Notes: generated by a model not told the origin, from the sequence alone. Shown: positions 1 to 12,224, numbered from the stretch's first letter. The stretch: 64,000 bases of DNA from Lepisosteus oculatus (GCF_040954835.1 NC_090698.1:6508501-6572500); one strand, 5' to 3'. Numbers and translations are program-made.

Positions 1-600
1 GAGCAGGCGAATGGAAGACAGGAGAGAGCTCCAGGAGGAGGGCCCTGCTCCAGCACTCAGGCCCAGGACAGCAATGCCCCCTGGGAAAGCAGTTTCTTTG
101 AGATCTGGGACCCCGCGCGAGTCTTTCAAGAAAGATCCTGGCGAGGCAGACGAGAGCAGAGAGGAGTGCGGAGCTGAGAAAGGTCACTCCCTCTCCTCCT
201 GACGTCCGGTTGTGGGGGTCGGGTGACGGTCTCTTGGACACTGTGACAGATCAGCTTCACACCGCGGACTGCAAACACGTGGAAAGAAAAACACACAGGA
301 CAGAACAGTGCATGAGGACGGCTGAGACCCTCTCTGGGAAAAAGCACCCTTGGAGTTTGGAAAAGTACAGGAATCCTTGGCTTTGCCTCAAAGGGCGACT
401 TGAAATGAAGGGAAGAAAGCTTGGGAAGGCCTGAGACAGAGAGAGTGAGCAGAAGGAAAGTGCAGTGTCGATGTGTTGTATAGTTTCAGTGGGCTGTATA
501 GTGTGTGTTGAATACTTTCATATGTTGTAGAGTTTCAGTGTGTTGTATAGTGAGCAGTGTCAGTGTACTGGATAGTGTCAGTGCATTGTATAGTGAATAG
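1..600. other. gene-free left edge
   Basis: I see no exon, splice-framed reading frame or clear repeat in the first 460 bases. From about 460 to 600 there are loose GTGTTGTATAGT-like iterations that look like the decayed edge of the minisatellite that follows. Confidence 0.5.
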
Positions 601-602
601 TT

Positions 603-1505
603 GTATAGTGCAGTGTGATGTAGTGTCAGTGGATATTCAGTGTGCAGTGTGATGTAGTGTCAGTGGATATTCAGTGTGCAGTGTGATGTAGTGTCAGTGG
701 ATGTTCAGTTAGCAGTGTGATGTAGTGTCAGTGGATATTCAGTGTGCAGTGTGATGTAGTGTCAGTGGATGTTCAGTGTGATGTAGTGTCAGTGGATATT
801 CAGTGTGCAGTGTGATGTAGTGTCAGTGGATGTTCAGTGTGATGTAGTGTCAGTGGATATTCAGTGTGCAGTGTGATGTAGTGTCAGTGGATGTTCACAG
901 TGTGATGTAGTGTCAGTGGATATTCAGTGTGATGTAGTGTCAGTGGATATTCAGTGTGCAGTGTGATGTAGTGTCAGTGGATATTCAGTGTGATGTAGTG
1001 TCAGTGGATATTCAGTGTGCAGTGTGATGTAGTGTCAGTGGATATTCAGTGTGATGTAGTGTCAGTGGATATTCAGTGTGCAGTGTGATGAAGTGTCAGT
1101 GGATATTCAGTGTGATGTAGTGTCAGTGGATATTCAGTGTGCAGTGTGATGTAGTGTCAGGGGATATTCAGTGTGCAGTGTGATGTAGTGTCAGTGGATA
1201 TTCAGTGTGATGTAGTGTCAGTGGATGTTCAGTGTGTAGTGTGATGTAGTGTCAGTGGATATTCAGTGTGATGTAGTGTCAGTGGATATTCAGTGTGCAG
1301 TGTGATGTAGTGTCAGTGGATGTTCAGTGTGCAGTGTGATGTCGTGTCAGTGGATATTCAGTGTGCAGTGTGATGTAGTGTCAGTGGATGTTCAGTGTGC
1401 AGTGTGATGTAGTGTCAGTGGATGTTCAGTGTGCAGTGTGATGTAGTGTCAGTGGATGTTCAGTGTGCAGTGTGATGTAGTGTCAGTGGATGTTCAGTGT
1501 GATGT
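603..1505. repeat. minisatellite with 27-bp and 34-bp units
   Basis: A tandem array of about thirty units built around GATGTAGTGTCAGTGGATAT. Two unit lengths are mixed: a long form of 34 bp that carries an extra GCAGTGT, and a short form of 27 bp that lacks it. A single-base variant (GATATT versus GATGTT) clusters toward both ends of the array. No coding potential is suggested, because neither array length nor unit length keeps one frame. Confidence 0.93.
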
Positions 1506-4500
1506 GATTTAGCTGTGACTGTCCTGACCCCGGATCCTGAGTTAAGTCCCCCACAAAGTAAGGATTTAATGGGTGCCGTTCGACCCCCCCCGGTGCTGCG
1601 ATGGTCAAAGCAAGGGTCAGGCGTGTGAAGTGACCCCGTCGTGGACACAGCAGCTCGAGCGGGAGCGAGCCGGCCTGCGGCGTGCGGAGCAGCTTGGAGA
1701 TCGGGCAGGAAGGCTCCTGCTCGGCGGGCAGCCCTCAGCCTCTGTTCAGCCCTGGAGGTCCAGATGTGCAGGAGGGAGGCTGTGCGTTCTCATTATTCCA
1801 GACGCTGGCGCTGCCGAGGCAAGCTGGGGGTGTGCTCTGACCCCCCCCCCCGACTTTACACACACGCAGTACCCTGGACCCCGTGCGCGTGTGTGTGTGT
1901 GAGTGTGTCCATGCAGTTCTGGGGTCCTGTCCCGAACGGGAACGGTGCTTCCGGGCCAGGCCCGGTCAGCTGCTCCTCGATCCATGCCTCGGTGAGGAGA
2001 GGCTCGGCTCCATCCCTGGTTGTGATCCTGCTTCCCAGTCCTTCCTCCGGTTCATGGCTTTGGAAACTCCCCCTATAAAGGGCTGGCGGTGCGTTATTCC
2101 CCACAACACACGAGCCGGGGTCCCTGAGTCCTTAGTGATGTCCACGAACAGAAAAAAGAAATCCTCTCTGAACCTGGAAACGCACAGATTCCTTCCGTCT
2201 CCCACTCGGCCCGTGGGTTTGCATTGTTCGGGGGGGGAGGGGGTTAGGAATGGGTCCAGAAAGAGCATGCAAAACATCGCCAGGACCTTGGCCGCAGAGC
2301 ATGCACACCGCCCAGGTCCTGAGCACACGACCTTCTGAGGAACTGGTCTCCTGAAAGTAGCACGAAAAGAGGGAATTTGACCCCCAGTCAGAGCCCCCAG
2401 GACAGCGCAGTCCACCTCTGCTCAGCAGCGGCGAGATGGGGGCGTCGGGACAATTTAGAAGTTTTTTTCACGAGCATCTTTCAGAAGGGCAAAACCATTA
2501 GAAGAATACGAACAACAAGCAGTGCTCCAGTGACATGCAGATAACATTCTGGACTCCAGCGGACCATGGCCCTGCTATAGGGGGCGTGACAAAAAAAAAA
2601 AGAGCTTGAATAAATTTGGGGCTGAGGCCAGCCTGTCCTGTGTTCTGATGGAGGCGGGATGTGTTTTTCCAAAGGCTTCTGATGATCCGCGCCCACAAGC
2701 TCCTGATGAGCACAGTGGGCGGCGGGGAACAATTCGAAGAGGTTTTGCCATCTCCCGATCCCTACAGCAGGACTGCCCTTTGCCCACACTGCACTGGGGA
2801 GATAAAGCACGGATCAGCAGGAAAGACGAGCCCCCCCCCCCAGTAAAACCAGTAAAATAAAAGCACAACAGGGCAAAGGCGTGCAAAAGTGAAATGTGGA
2901 ATTCCTGACAATCTGCCGAGCGAGATCTCGGTGTGCGTGTGTGTGTTTTTTTTGTCAAGCCCTTGAGCCATCGTCACGTGAAGCAGAACACGATGCTGGA
3001 TTAGAGAGATGATGAGCATGTTTTCAGAGGGTCTTATCGGGGACTCTGAGACAAAACTCACCCCCGCTGGCAAAGGGCGGTTCATGCTATTCTACCAAGA
3101 CGCCATGCAGTGGGGTGAACTGGCCTCGTATTTCAGATCGGAGCGCGCTTGCATATCGTAGCGGGAGACGGTGTGTCTTCACAAGCATCACCTTGCGCAC
3201 GGTCTCCCCATGCTCCAAATTTAAACACCATCTGAAAAAAATCTCTCCAAGCCATTTACAACTGTACACCATAAGAGTAAAGCATTGGAAAACGTTTGGA
3301 AAACATTGCATAATTCTCAACATCATTCCTATTTTCAATAAATACAGTACAGCAAAGAAGACACCATGACAATCTGTACAGCACAGATCGCTTCTACAAT
3401 ATTAAATTTCAGGTACAGGGAGGTACGATCTTTCAGCAAACTGGAGAGAGGGAGCAAGAGAGTGCAGGGACACAGACAACCTGCTGGGCGTGATCTCTAC
3501 AGCAGGTGCCTGTAACAAATTCCTCAGCCACCATGTTGAAGCCAGTTCTGTGATGGGATTCTGCAGACTGGGATTCGTACACTCCTAAGGTGTTAGCCAA
3601 TTAACAATCAAGCCAGGCCAAATGCTCAACTTAAGAAATGTGCAGGAATTTAAAATGGCCACCTGCAGGAAGCATTTTGACCAATCTAGCTTGATTGGCT
3701 GCCAGTGGCTGACTGGTGCAAGATTCGCCATCTGGCCAGTTCTGGAAGAATCCCAAAGAACCTGCTTCAACAGCATGTCTAAACAGATTGCTCCAGACAC
3801 CCACCACCCTTTTTGTAAAGATGTGCCCCCTCCCTCCCTCTGTTCTCAGTCCTGAATGCAACTCCTCGAATTGTGCTGTGGGGCTCTAGTCACACTGTCG
3901 AAACTGTTAAGTGCAATTAATAATACTGCCCCCTCAGGTCACTGTGTGAGAGTTAATGCTGTTCAAGGCAGGCGGCTAATTATCCTGACGCTGGAGCAGA
4001 GAAGCTCGCGAACAGAAAGGCTGGTCTCCCGGTCTGTCCCGTCAGCAACATTTTCTAGCGCCTTGGTCGACATTGGTGAATTCCCAGAGCAGCCTCCTGC
4101 TCTCGCAGAGGAGAAGCATAGAGGACCTTGAAAAACCATCCCCCCACGCCAGCGCTACGTGCCAGGGCGCCCTGGCTGCCCGCCTGAACGTCCCCTCCCT
4201 CGGACCAGCACAGCTCAGGCCGGCCACGGGACACCCCCAGAGCGCCGTTCTCTTTCAGGAGGGGGCCCTCAGCACCCGGAAGGTTGTCTGTGTGGTCCCC
4301 CCTGTTCCCGCCCCCCCTCACTCCCGCAGAGGCCCAGCCCCCTGGCCTGCCTGCCCCAGGGGCCACGCCCAGGGGCCACGCTGCTCACAGCAGGAGACCA
4401 ACGCCAACACCCTGACGGGCTGGCAGGAAGGTCCGCGTGCCCAGCCGGTGCGAAGGGAAACATCTACAGGCTCACTGGGAACGCCCCAGTGCGGTGAGCA

Positions 4501-4690
4501 GCCGTGGGGAGCTGCAGCCCACACTCACCCCCAGCCTCGCAGGCTTGGGTCAGGCGGGGTTCCCAACACTGTGGACAGCGCCGATCCCCGAATGGGGCCC
4601 CCTGCCGGCTCCTCCCGGGCCTGGGGAAGAGAGCAGGGGCGCGGGCGGGCGAGCGGGGCACTGGGAAGAGACGACCCAGAGGGCACAGGC
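1506..4690. other. gene-free spacer downstream of the connexin
   Basis: Single-copy sequence with scattered short open frames in all six frames, none with recognisable protein similarity or exon signals. It includes a C-run near 1845, a short GT run near 1888 and low-complexity patches. I see no gene here. Confidence 0.5.
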
Positions 4691-4699
4691 AGGGACCTG

Positions 4700-4849
4700 G
4701 CCCTGTCCTCTTCCTCTTCCTCCTCCCTCCTCATCCTGCTCCTCCCCCCTTCCTCTTCCCCCTCCTCCCCCCTCCTCTTTTTCCCCCTCCTTCCCCCCTT
4801 CCTCTTCCCCCTCCCCTCCTCTTCCTCTTCCCCCTCCTCCTCATCTTCT

Positions 4850-4880
<31 letters not shown>

Positions 4881-4891
4881 CCCCGACTCCA
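4700..4891. repeat. polypyrimidine tract (CCT/TCC-rich)
   Basis: About 190 bases made almost only of C and T, as CCTCTT and TCC iterations, ending in a run of C. It creates long serine- or proline-rich open frames on the plus strand that are composition artefacts. Such homopurine-homopyrimidine tracts can adopt triplex DNA; that is known of the sequence class, not shown here. Confidence 0.9.
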
Positions 4892-5248
4892 GTAGCAGTA
4901 GCAGATCTCAGCTCTTCAAGTCTGGGAGTCTGGGAGGTCCGCTCCAGGTCATTGTGCTTTCGTCTTGTGAAAAAGAAATGTACTCAGCAGTGCAGCTCGA
5001 TATTGCCAAGGTGTTGAAACCTGTTGTTCTTATTGCTGGTGCTGGGAGCCGGCCCGGGGCCCGATCCTGGCGGCGTCGGGGAGCTCCACTGTGCTCTCCT
5101 GCACCCCCCCATCATGTCGTCACCGTGGGAACAATCCTGACGGGGGCCGGACGGCAACACTTCGAGGATAAAACCACACCTCCAGACCAAAACACCAGCC
5201 CCCCCTGTCCGGGGGGCTGACAAGAGTTCTTGTCCTTTTTACTCCTCT

Positions 5249-5259
5249 TTTATTTTATT
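5249..5259 (-). terminator. poly(A) signals of the connexin gene
   Basis: On the minus strand two overlapping AATAAA hexamers lie about 270 bases past the connexin stop codon. This would give a short 3' UTR. No closer canonical signal is present. Confidence 0.6.
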
Positions 5260-5525
5260 TTAGTTCAGTTTATCAGCCCCCCAACCCCTCCCTTCTCACC
5301 CAGGAGGCAAAACCCCAAAAACCCTCAAGAAGAGCTCAAAGCCGGCCGGCGGGAGTCCGGGGGTCCGGGAGTCTCCCTGATCCCTGGATCTTCCCGACAG
5401 ACCCACACTCACGCACTCCGCTCCCCGTCTCTCCCGTCCCGTCCCATCGGCCCGGGGTCAGACGCCAGAGTGCACGCCGAGCGTCCCGTTTCCCCCGGGG
5501 GCTCCTGGGAAGGCGGGGCGGGGCG

Positions 5526-6369
5526 TCAGACGTACGCCGACTCGCTGGACTGGGTCCGGCCCAGGTTGGGCGCCTGCGTGAGGTGGGCCACGTCCTTCTT
5601 GCGCACCTCGCAGATGGACTTGCGGCGGGCCTGCACCCCCCGGATGGCGGCCTTGATCTTCCGCCAGCCCAGGTGGTTGAGCTCGGCCAGGTTGAGCACC
5701 ACGCAGATGCCGCTGACGGCGAACATGAAGACCAGGAAGACGGTCTTCTCGGTGGGCCGCGACACGTAGCACTCCACCACCTTCACGCAGGGGTAGCGGT
5801 CGCACTCGAAGATGGCCGGCACGTTGAAGCCGTACAGGAAGTACTGGCCGGCCAGGAAGCCGATCTCCAGGGCGTTGCGGAACACCACCTGGATGATGTA
5901 GAAGCGCGAGATGCCCTCCTGCCTCCGCACCTTGGAGCTCTTGGCGTGAGTGAGGCCCCGCGGCGCGTTGGGGATCTCCTTGACCTCCAGGCAGTCGGGC
6001 TCCTCCTTGGGCCCGCCGTCGGGGTTCTGCATCAGGATGCCGTTGAGGTTGCGCAGGCGCCGGTCGCCGTGGGAGCGGCCGTAGTCGCGCTCCAGCAGCG
6101 GGTAGAGGAAGGAGTAGCGGCGGTCGCGCTGCTTGGCGGACTGGTGCACGGAGTAGGTGATGAAGCAGAGGCTGGGCGTGCAGACCAGGATGATCTGGAA
6201 GACCCAGTAGCGGATGTGCGAGATGGGGAAGGCCTTGTCGTAGCAGGCCTGGTTGCAGCCGGGCTGCAGGGTGTTGCACATGAACATGGTCTGCTCGTCC
6301 TCGTACACCGTCTCACCCACGATGGCCACGATCAGGATCCGGAAGATCACCACCACCGTCAGCAGGATC
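5526..6369 (-). CDS. gjd1/gjd2-like: delta connexin of the Cx35/Cx36 group, coding exon 2
   Basis: Gap-junction channel subunit; six form a hemichannel in the plasma membrane and two hemichannels dock to make electrical synapses. This exon supplies residues 25-304 plus the last base of codon 24 (R). Visible features: first transmembrane helix about residues 25-42; first extracellular loop with C55, C62 and C66 (C-x6-C-x3-C); second helix about 76-98; cytoplasmic loop with the acidic stretch around 146-156; third helix about 180-205; second extracellular loop with C213, C218 and C224; fourth helix about 229-250; C-terminus SAYV, the PDZ ligand by which this connexin group binds ZO-1. RRYS at S110 and RRKS at S275 correspond to the two PKA-regulated serines known in fish Cx35. 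The acceptor is GGCAG at 6370-6374. The total of 304 residues matches fish Cx35/Cx34 proteins and is shorter than human Cx36 (321). GJD1 versus GJD2 is not settled. Confidence 0.95.
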
Positions 6370-6375
6370 CTGCCA

Positions 6376-6404
6376 GGGGGGGTGGGGGGGGAGAGAGGGG
6401 GGGG
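6376..6404 (+). repeat. G-run next to the connexin acceptor
   Basis: Three runs of seven or eight G separated by T and AGAGA lie directly against the exon-2 splice acceptor. In the connexin pre-mRNA this is a C-rich polypyrimidine tract. The plus strand could form a G-quadruplex. Confidence 0.85.
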
Positions 6405-6769
6405 ACAGAGGCGTCAGAGGGGTATCGGCGCTGTCGGGCTCATTCTGGTTAGGGCTTTCGAATGGCGGTGGCGCACTCTGGCGGCATACATATCCAGCTT
6501 TAAGAAGAGCCTCCTACACGTCTGTCTTTGCTGAGCTGTGCGTTTGACTCTGTCCTGCGTCTCCGAAGCGAGCCCACCTGTCCACAAGCGAGGCAGCTGA
6601 CCGCCAGGCCACTGGGCACCCTCCCTCCCACTGAGAGTCTCTGCCCACATCAGCCGCCCTGTCGTGCCAATGAAACACATGCCGAGCAGCAGAGGAACAG
6701 CAGGAAAGGAGGGGTACAGGCTGCAAACCCCAGAGAAGTGGGGTGGAGAGGCAGGGGCAGGTCTCCAGT

Positions 6770-7045
6770 GTGTGTGTGTACTGTATGTGTGAGCACACTG
6801 CAGGCTGCTGTGTGAGTGACTGGGCAGACAGGGGTGTGTGTGTGTGTGTGTGTGAGAGGTGTGTGTGGAATTGAGAGTGTGAGGGTTGTGTGTGGAATTG
6901 AGTCTGCGTGAGAGGTGGTGTGGGAATGAGCGTGTTTGAGGTATGTGTGTGACAGTGTGAAGAAAGTGTGTGTATAATTGAGGGTGTGTGTATCTACTGT
7001 ATTTGAGTGTGGGTATATAATTGAGTGTGTGTGTATAAGAGGTAG
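6770..7045. repeat. GT-rich low-complexity interval
   Basis: A pure (GT)n core at about 6833-6855 is flanked by degenerate copies of GTGTGTGGAATTGAG-like units out to about 7045. It generates threonine- and histidine-rich shadow frames on the minus strand. Confidence 0.8.
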
Positions 7046-7049
7046 AGAG

Positions 7050-8030
7050 TCAGGGAGTGGGAGAGAAGCCAATCAGTGTCTCCTGTTGAACTTTTTAGTG
7101 TTTCTAATTTCAGCTTTGTCTTTCAAGCAAACACGCCAGTTAACTCGGTAACCTTCCCATCAACCCCGCAACGTTTCCTTCTTTGTCTCCTTAGCAACAG
7201 ATGGAGACGCATGCGTTTCGCGCGAGGCTGCGTGGAGCTGTGTGCTATAGATAGCGCAGGTGTGAATGCATACTGTGTGTGTGAGAGGGGGGGTACAGCC
7301 ACCGCCCTGGGGGCACCAAACTGTGTGGTAACTGTGTAAACGCCAGCTCCCAGCACCCCCATCGAGATCTAGGCCTCTCTTCCAAGGGCAGACCAGAGGC
7401 CCAGAGCGCACTTTAGACAGACCACGTTTTACAGCTGTTTCAGCACTTTTTTCCACGACTTTCAGCGTTTTCCTTCAGAAGGGGGCCGAAGAGGAATGCC
7501 TACCCCAGAAGCTGAAAACCAACTGCAAGCAGCCATTTTTATTGCTGTGTCCTTGTCTCTGGCCACAGACCTGGGGGGGCGGCTCGGCTCTTCACTTACA
7601 GACCTGGGGGGGGGAGATTCTGGCAGCTCTAACACAAACATCCTTCAAGGCACCATCTTTCCCGAAGCAGGACAACGTTGGTGTACCCAGATTTCCCTGC
7701 TCTTGGTGAGCCGGGACGCCAAAGCCCACCCAGAGGCTCTCTGAGAGACGGAGAGAGTGACTCTGAGCTTCTACTCGCCAAGTGAAACCCCCTGGTTCAG
7801 TTCAGACGTTCAGGAATTCCAAAGCCCGAAATTTGTAAAGCAAGGATTAAATAGGAACACAGGGGGTCTGTGACTAGGCTAGATACAAGTTAGGGCCCTA
7901 CACTGCCTTGAAACTATTCTATTAAAAGGATTTTGAAATGTAGGCAGAAGGAGGTATAGACTCTCTCATCTCAGTCCTCAGTCCAGTTAGCACACAGACT
8001 GCAGATCACATTACCAGCAGGACTGTTGGA
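7050..8030. other. intronic single-copy sequence
   Basis: This part of the connexin intron shows no repeat array, no exon with framed splice sites and no RNA gene that I can recognise. Confidence 0.45.
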
Positions 8031-8520
8031 GCAGAAGAGCTCAAGCTGCACATGAGAGAAGACCATTCAGCCTGTCTTGCCTGTAAGATCTTTCATTATC
8101 CAATTTCATTCGAAAAGTTTAAAAGAGCCCGAAGTCTGAGCCTCAATAGCATGGCTGAGACACCTACTACTCTTTGTGTAGGGAAATTCTCAGTCATAAA
8201 AAAATCCTTCTAGTCCCCCTTTGTGACCCGGCATCTTTGTTTTGCGTTTGTTTTTTGACCTTTGTCTCCAAGTCTGAGGTCACCCCCCCCCAGTTTGTCC
8301 CCGTCTGAACCCCTGTGGATTTTATATACTTGGAACAAACCTCCTCTCACTCTCCTTCCTCCTAGACTGAAGAGACTTAGTTCCTCTCGCCTGTCTGTGT
8401 ACCTGCTGCTGTTCTTCCATCTCTTTACGAGGCTGAAGCATCCTTTCTGGAGTGTGGTGACTGCACACTGAGCACAAAGACTGAACGCAGTATTCTAGAT
8501 GAGGTCGTGCCGATTTGCTG
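8030..8520 (+). repeat. dispersed interspersed repeat (LINE-like 3' fragment)
   Basis: The block opens with GAGAAGACCATTCAGCCTG and ends with text like AACGCAGTATTCTAGATGAG, both of which recall a family of interspersed repeats seen in many fish. An internal stretch at 8335-8405 recurs at 9774-9840, and a related GACTGAAGAGATTCAGTTCC-like piece occurs near 49325. I cannot assign a family name from sequence alone. Confidence 0.55.
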
Positions 8521-9397
8521 TGAGGCCTGAGCAGAAGGTCCCTCGTGTGAGGGACCAGTGGTGCTCTTTCTGAAGCGATAACAAGGCTTGAAACGAGGTT
8601 ACCCACTTCCTGCGGTGGCCCTGGAGGAGCTCTGCCGCCTGCACAGGGAGGGGAGGCGGGTCGGGCGAGCCAGACTCCGCCAGCGTGAGGAGAGAGCTCG
8701 CCCGCCGGCGATGCAGGTAACCTCGCGCTGACTCGGGGTAGCCTCAGCGCGGGGCCGCGGGTAGAACCCGGGTCGGCTGAGGCAGTGCTCCTCCGTCTGT
8801 GGGGTTCTGAGTTCACAAGACCTTCACCAGGAAACAGCAGGTGCTACAGGGCTGCAGTGTATGGGCATATTCCTAACATGACGTCTCTGAGATTTTGTTG
8901 GGGATGAGCACTTCATGGGCCAAATCCTAATCTTAAAGTAAAAAGCTCTACCTTCAGACAAGCTCTAACCTTCCCTCTAGATCTCACTCCAGGCCTGAAA
9001 TCAGAGTTTCTCTCAGGACCGCACAGCTCCGGTGAGGGAGTGAGAGGGCTTTGCGAGCCCTCTGTTCAAATCCCGATCACCAGACGGTGCTGTCGGGCCA
9101 GTCCATTGTGTTTCACGTGAACGAGCTGCTGTTGCATGTGATTTAGAGTCTGCTGAAAAGATTACCCATGCTGAATATCTGCAGCGCATATTTTTAGCAG
9201 AGCTCATGCTTTTAGATTGATTGCTGTCTAGTCCCACCCTCCCAGCAGTTTTGCTCAGGTCTGGGGTTTTAGCGCTTAAACAAATCAGGTCTTTGCAAAG
9301 ACACTTTTGCAAATGAAATGTAAAATAACAGGGAAAAAATCCCAAAATGTCCCCAGCGGAGGCGCACTCCAGCCCCGGGGCTCAGCCATAGGGAGGC

Positions 9398-9440
9398 ACA
9401 CGTTACAGCTCGGGGGCTGCAGGTTCGAGCCCTGGTGTGG
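9398..9440 (+). repeat. possible tRNA-derived SINE head
   Basis: GGTTCGAGCCC at 9422-9432 fits an RNA polymerase III B box. No cloverleaf can be folded around it with confidence, so this is more likely a decayed tRNA-derived SINE than a tRNA gene. Confidence 0.35.
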
Positions 9441-9773
9441 AGATGTGAGTCAGAGGAAAAGGGGGTGACAGAAGGGAGTCCCGGAGAAGCGCCTGCCTGC
9501 ACAAGCCCCAGCTCTGCAGGGGCGACCGCCACAGACTGCCCACAGCCACCGGGGCGCTGAGAACTCGAGCCCCGGGGGGCGAATGATTTATTTTAAAGCA
9601 GGCGTCTGGTCCCATCCTATCCTGCAAGCAGGAGGGGGGAACTACAGCACACGCAACCCGCACACCGGCGGGAGAGACATATGAGCTCCACACGGACAGG
9701 AGGCTGAACCCCGGCCCCCCCCACAGACACGTCGGAAAGCGAGGTGGGGCGCCCCCCTCCCCCTCAGAACGAA

Positions 9774-9840
9774 CAAGCCTCCTCTCACTCTCCTTCCTCC
9801 TAGACTGAAGAGACTCAGTTCCTCTTGCCTGCCTGTATAC
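9774..9840 (+). repeat. second copy of the 8.34-kb repeat fragment
   Basis: About 67 bases starting CCTCCTCTCACTCTCCTTCC are nearly identical to 8338-8405. The copies then diverge completely, as expected of two independent truncated insertions. Confidence 0.75.
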
Positions 9841-10369
9841 CTGCGCGCCCTGCACGTGCCCTGTTGGGTTCGAGCTCCGCCGCCCCAGACACCGAGGGGA
9901 TTTCTTTTAATACGGAGAGTGGTCTCCCGCTCCAGCCACAGGCTGTAAATACAAGAGTAATCTCGGTATCTGGAGCCGTGTTGTGCGACCGGATGAGAGA
10001 GAGGGCTCAGATAATTCTGCTGCATATATTCAGCTTTAAAACCAATGCAAGACACATTCCCGGCAGATTAGAGGTCACGAGTGGCAGCTGTTATATCACT
10101 CATTCTCGGGGATGAGATTTTCTCCCCCATTGTTTTGCTTCACAGATTTGTTTTTTAATTTCAGGAAAATCCTCTTCATGCTTGTTTGTGAGCAAATTCT
10201 TGCTAAAGTTATTCAATATGACAGGCTTTGCTTGTCACGTCATTTTTCACATCTCGTCTGTCCCCCCACATGAAAACAAAATTCTAACTCTTAAATGGAA
10301 TCACAATGCACATCGTTTTCAAACGTGTACAAGGGGAATGAAAAATGCAACGTGACAGCGCTGCCTGGA

Positions 10370-10932
10370 GGATCGCTGTGTCTCTTTGAGCTCCACAGCG
10401 CCTCACAGTGGAGAGAGCAGTGTCTCTCTGAGCTCTGCAGCGCCTCACAGTGGAGAGAGCAGTGTCTGGAGGATCACTGTGTCTCTCTGAGCTCCACAGC
10501 GCCTCACAGTGGAGAGAGCAGTGTCTGGAGGATCGCTGTGTCTCTCTGAGCTCCACAGCGCCTCACAGTGGAGAGAGCAGTGTCTGGAGGATCGCTGTGT
10601 CTCTCTGAGCTCCACAGCGCCTCACAGTGGAGAGAGCAGTGTCTGGAGGATCGCTGTGTCTCTCTGAGCTCCGCAGCGCCTCACAGTGGAGAGAGCAGTG
10701 TCTGGAGGATCGCTGTGTCTCTCTGAGCTCCGCAGCGCCTCACAGTGGAGAGAGCAGTGTCTGGAGGATCGCTGTGTCTCTCTGAGCTCCACAGCACCTC
10801 ACAGTGGAGAGAGCAGTGTCTCTCTGAGCTCTGCAGCGCCTCACAGTGGAGAGAGCAGTGTCTCTCTGAGCTCTGCAGCGCCTCACAGTGGAGAGAGCAC
10901 TGCCTGGAGGATCGCTGTGTCTCTCTGAGCCC
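10370..10932. repeat. 59-bp minisatellite, first locus
   Basis: About ten units containing CTGAGCTCCACAGCGCCTCA and CAGTGGAGAGAGCAGTGTCT. Most units are 59 bp; shortened ones lack the GGAGGATCGCTGTGT segment. The same core recurs at 18540-19225 in this intron. Confidence 0.93.
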
Positions 10933-11649
10933 AGTGAGTTATGTGCCATACCTTAGGAAATCCTGGCCATTCTCTGCTAACAAAACAGACCATATTAGAG
11001 CCAGACTGGGCTACAGTGCTCAGCCTTTTTTGGCTGAGTCTCCTAGGACAACCTAAGAATAGCTTTTGGACCAAATGATAACTTGTTTGTCTACCTAGCT
11101 CCTAGCTCCGTTGGAGGTCAACTGTGGCACTGTTTAGACTCTGGGTGTTTCAATTCCAAGTTAATTTTGTTTTCTCGGGAAAGAGGTCAGTGAATCCCAC
11201 ATCGGCACACATTTGGAAGAAGTCCAACATTTTCCTCTTTTTAACAAATACTAATTGAATCATTTCGCAGTCACTTTGCCTAGTGACTGACGAGTTGTCG
11301 GATCGCTGTTCTGTGGGCATAGCCAGTAGGAACTGGGGGTGGAAATGATGACCCCTTGAACCCTTGAAAAAGCCCTGTCTGCTGCCAAATCTGTAAAGTC
11401 ATTAGCACACGCAGGAAACAACAATTAAGACCAGAAACAAAGGAGCAATTGAAGGAAACTGCAAGATAAATACTGAACAAGCATCCTTCCACAGTGGCTG
11501 TACAATGTTATTACTCACCTTCTAATCAGTCCCCATGCTTTTATACAGTATAAAGCCATTCACATGTATACTGTCTCTATACCATTGTGCTACCATCCTA
11601 AGACATCTTGTATTGTTCTGCTCTTTCTAAAAAATAATTTCAACAGTGG

Positions 11650-11925
11650 TCTCCAGCTGGGATTGCAGCCATTCTGTCTCAGGGTGACAGTTAATCCCAG
11701 CAGATGTGTGGTTTGTAGGACACACGGTAGCCTTTCAGCTCTGAGGCTGTGTAGAGAGGAGCACCTGCAGTTCATGACAGCGAGTCAGTGAGACTGGGGG
11801 GCGAATGGGGTGGAGGAGCTACTGCATCACTACACACTGACTGCTCCTGCGCAGTTTACCTGGAGCTGCTGGGCTCAGGCTACTGGAGACTCTGATCAGC
11901 GTGATGCAAGATGCTGAATGACAAG
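11650..11925 (+). repeat. dispersed repeat, copy A
   Basis: A segment of about 270 bases that reappears at about 48470-48720 in the same orientation. The 72 bases starting GTAGAGAGGAGCACCTGCAG near 11750 are identical in both. The family is unassigned and no coding frame is shared. Confidence 0.8.
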
Positions 11926-12224
11926 CTTGGCTTCTTCTCACCCGCACTGAGCTGCATCAGCAACACTCAGAAGTGCTATAAGAGTAGAAAACACTAGTGG
12001 AAGAGTAGAAAACACTCAGTATCGGTGTATTGGATCTCCTGACTGTGTCCACCACGTCCAGGAGTTCTGCCCAGCTGTGAGTGTGTAAGGATGACTTTAG
12101 GTGCTTTACATGCAGCTCAGTACCTCCCAGGTGAAGCCCATGAGCAGAGTTCACTGGAGCAGAGCGCTGGTGTAAGGGGGGGCTGCCAGTTAGGGTGTCT
12201 GCTCGCAGGTGCTGGGGCTTAACT

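Noticed and set aside
4073-5017. 314-codon frame ending in a serine/proline run
   Set aside because: Extended only by the CT-rich tract at 4700-4891; no homology and no exon signals.
5583-6452. 289-codon open frame antisense to the connexin exon
   Set aside because: A mirror frame caused by the high GC at third positions of the real connexin exon, on the other strand.
9398-9440. tRNA gene suggested by a B-box-like GGTTCGAGCCC
   Set aside because: No matching A box or acceptor stem at proper spacing. The same applies to the B-box-like words near 22350, 25760, 27705 and 31680, which fit tRNA-derived SINEs.
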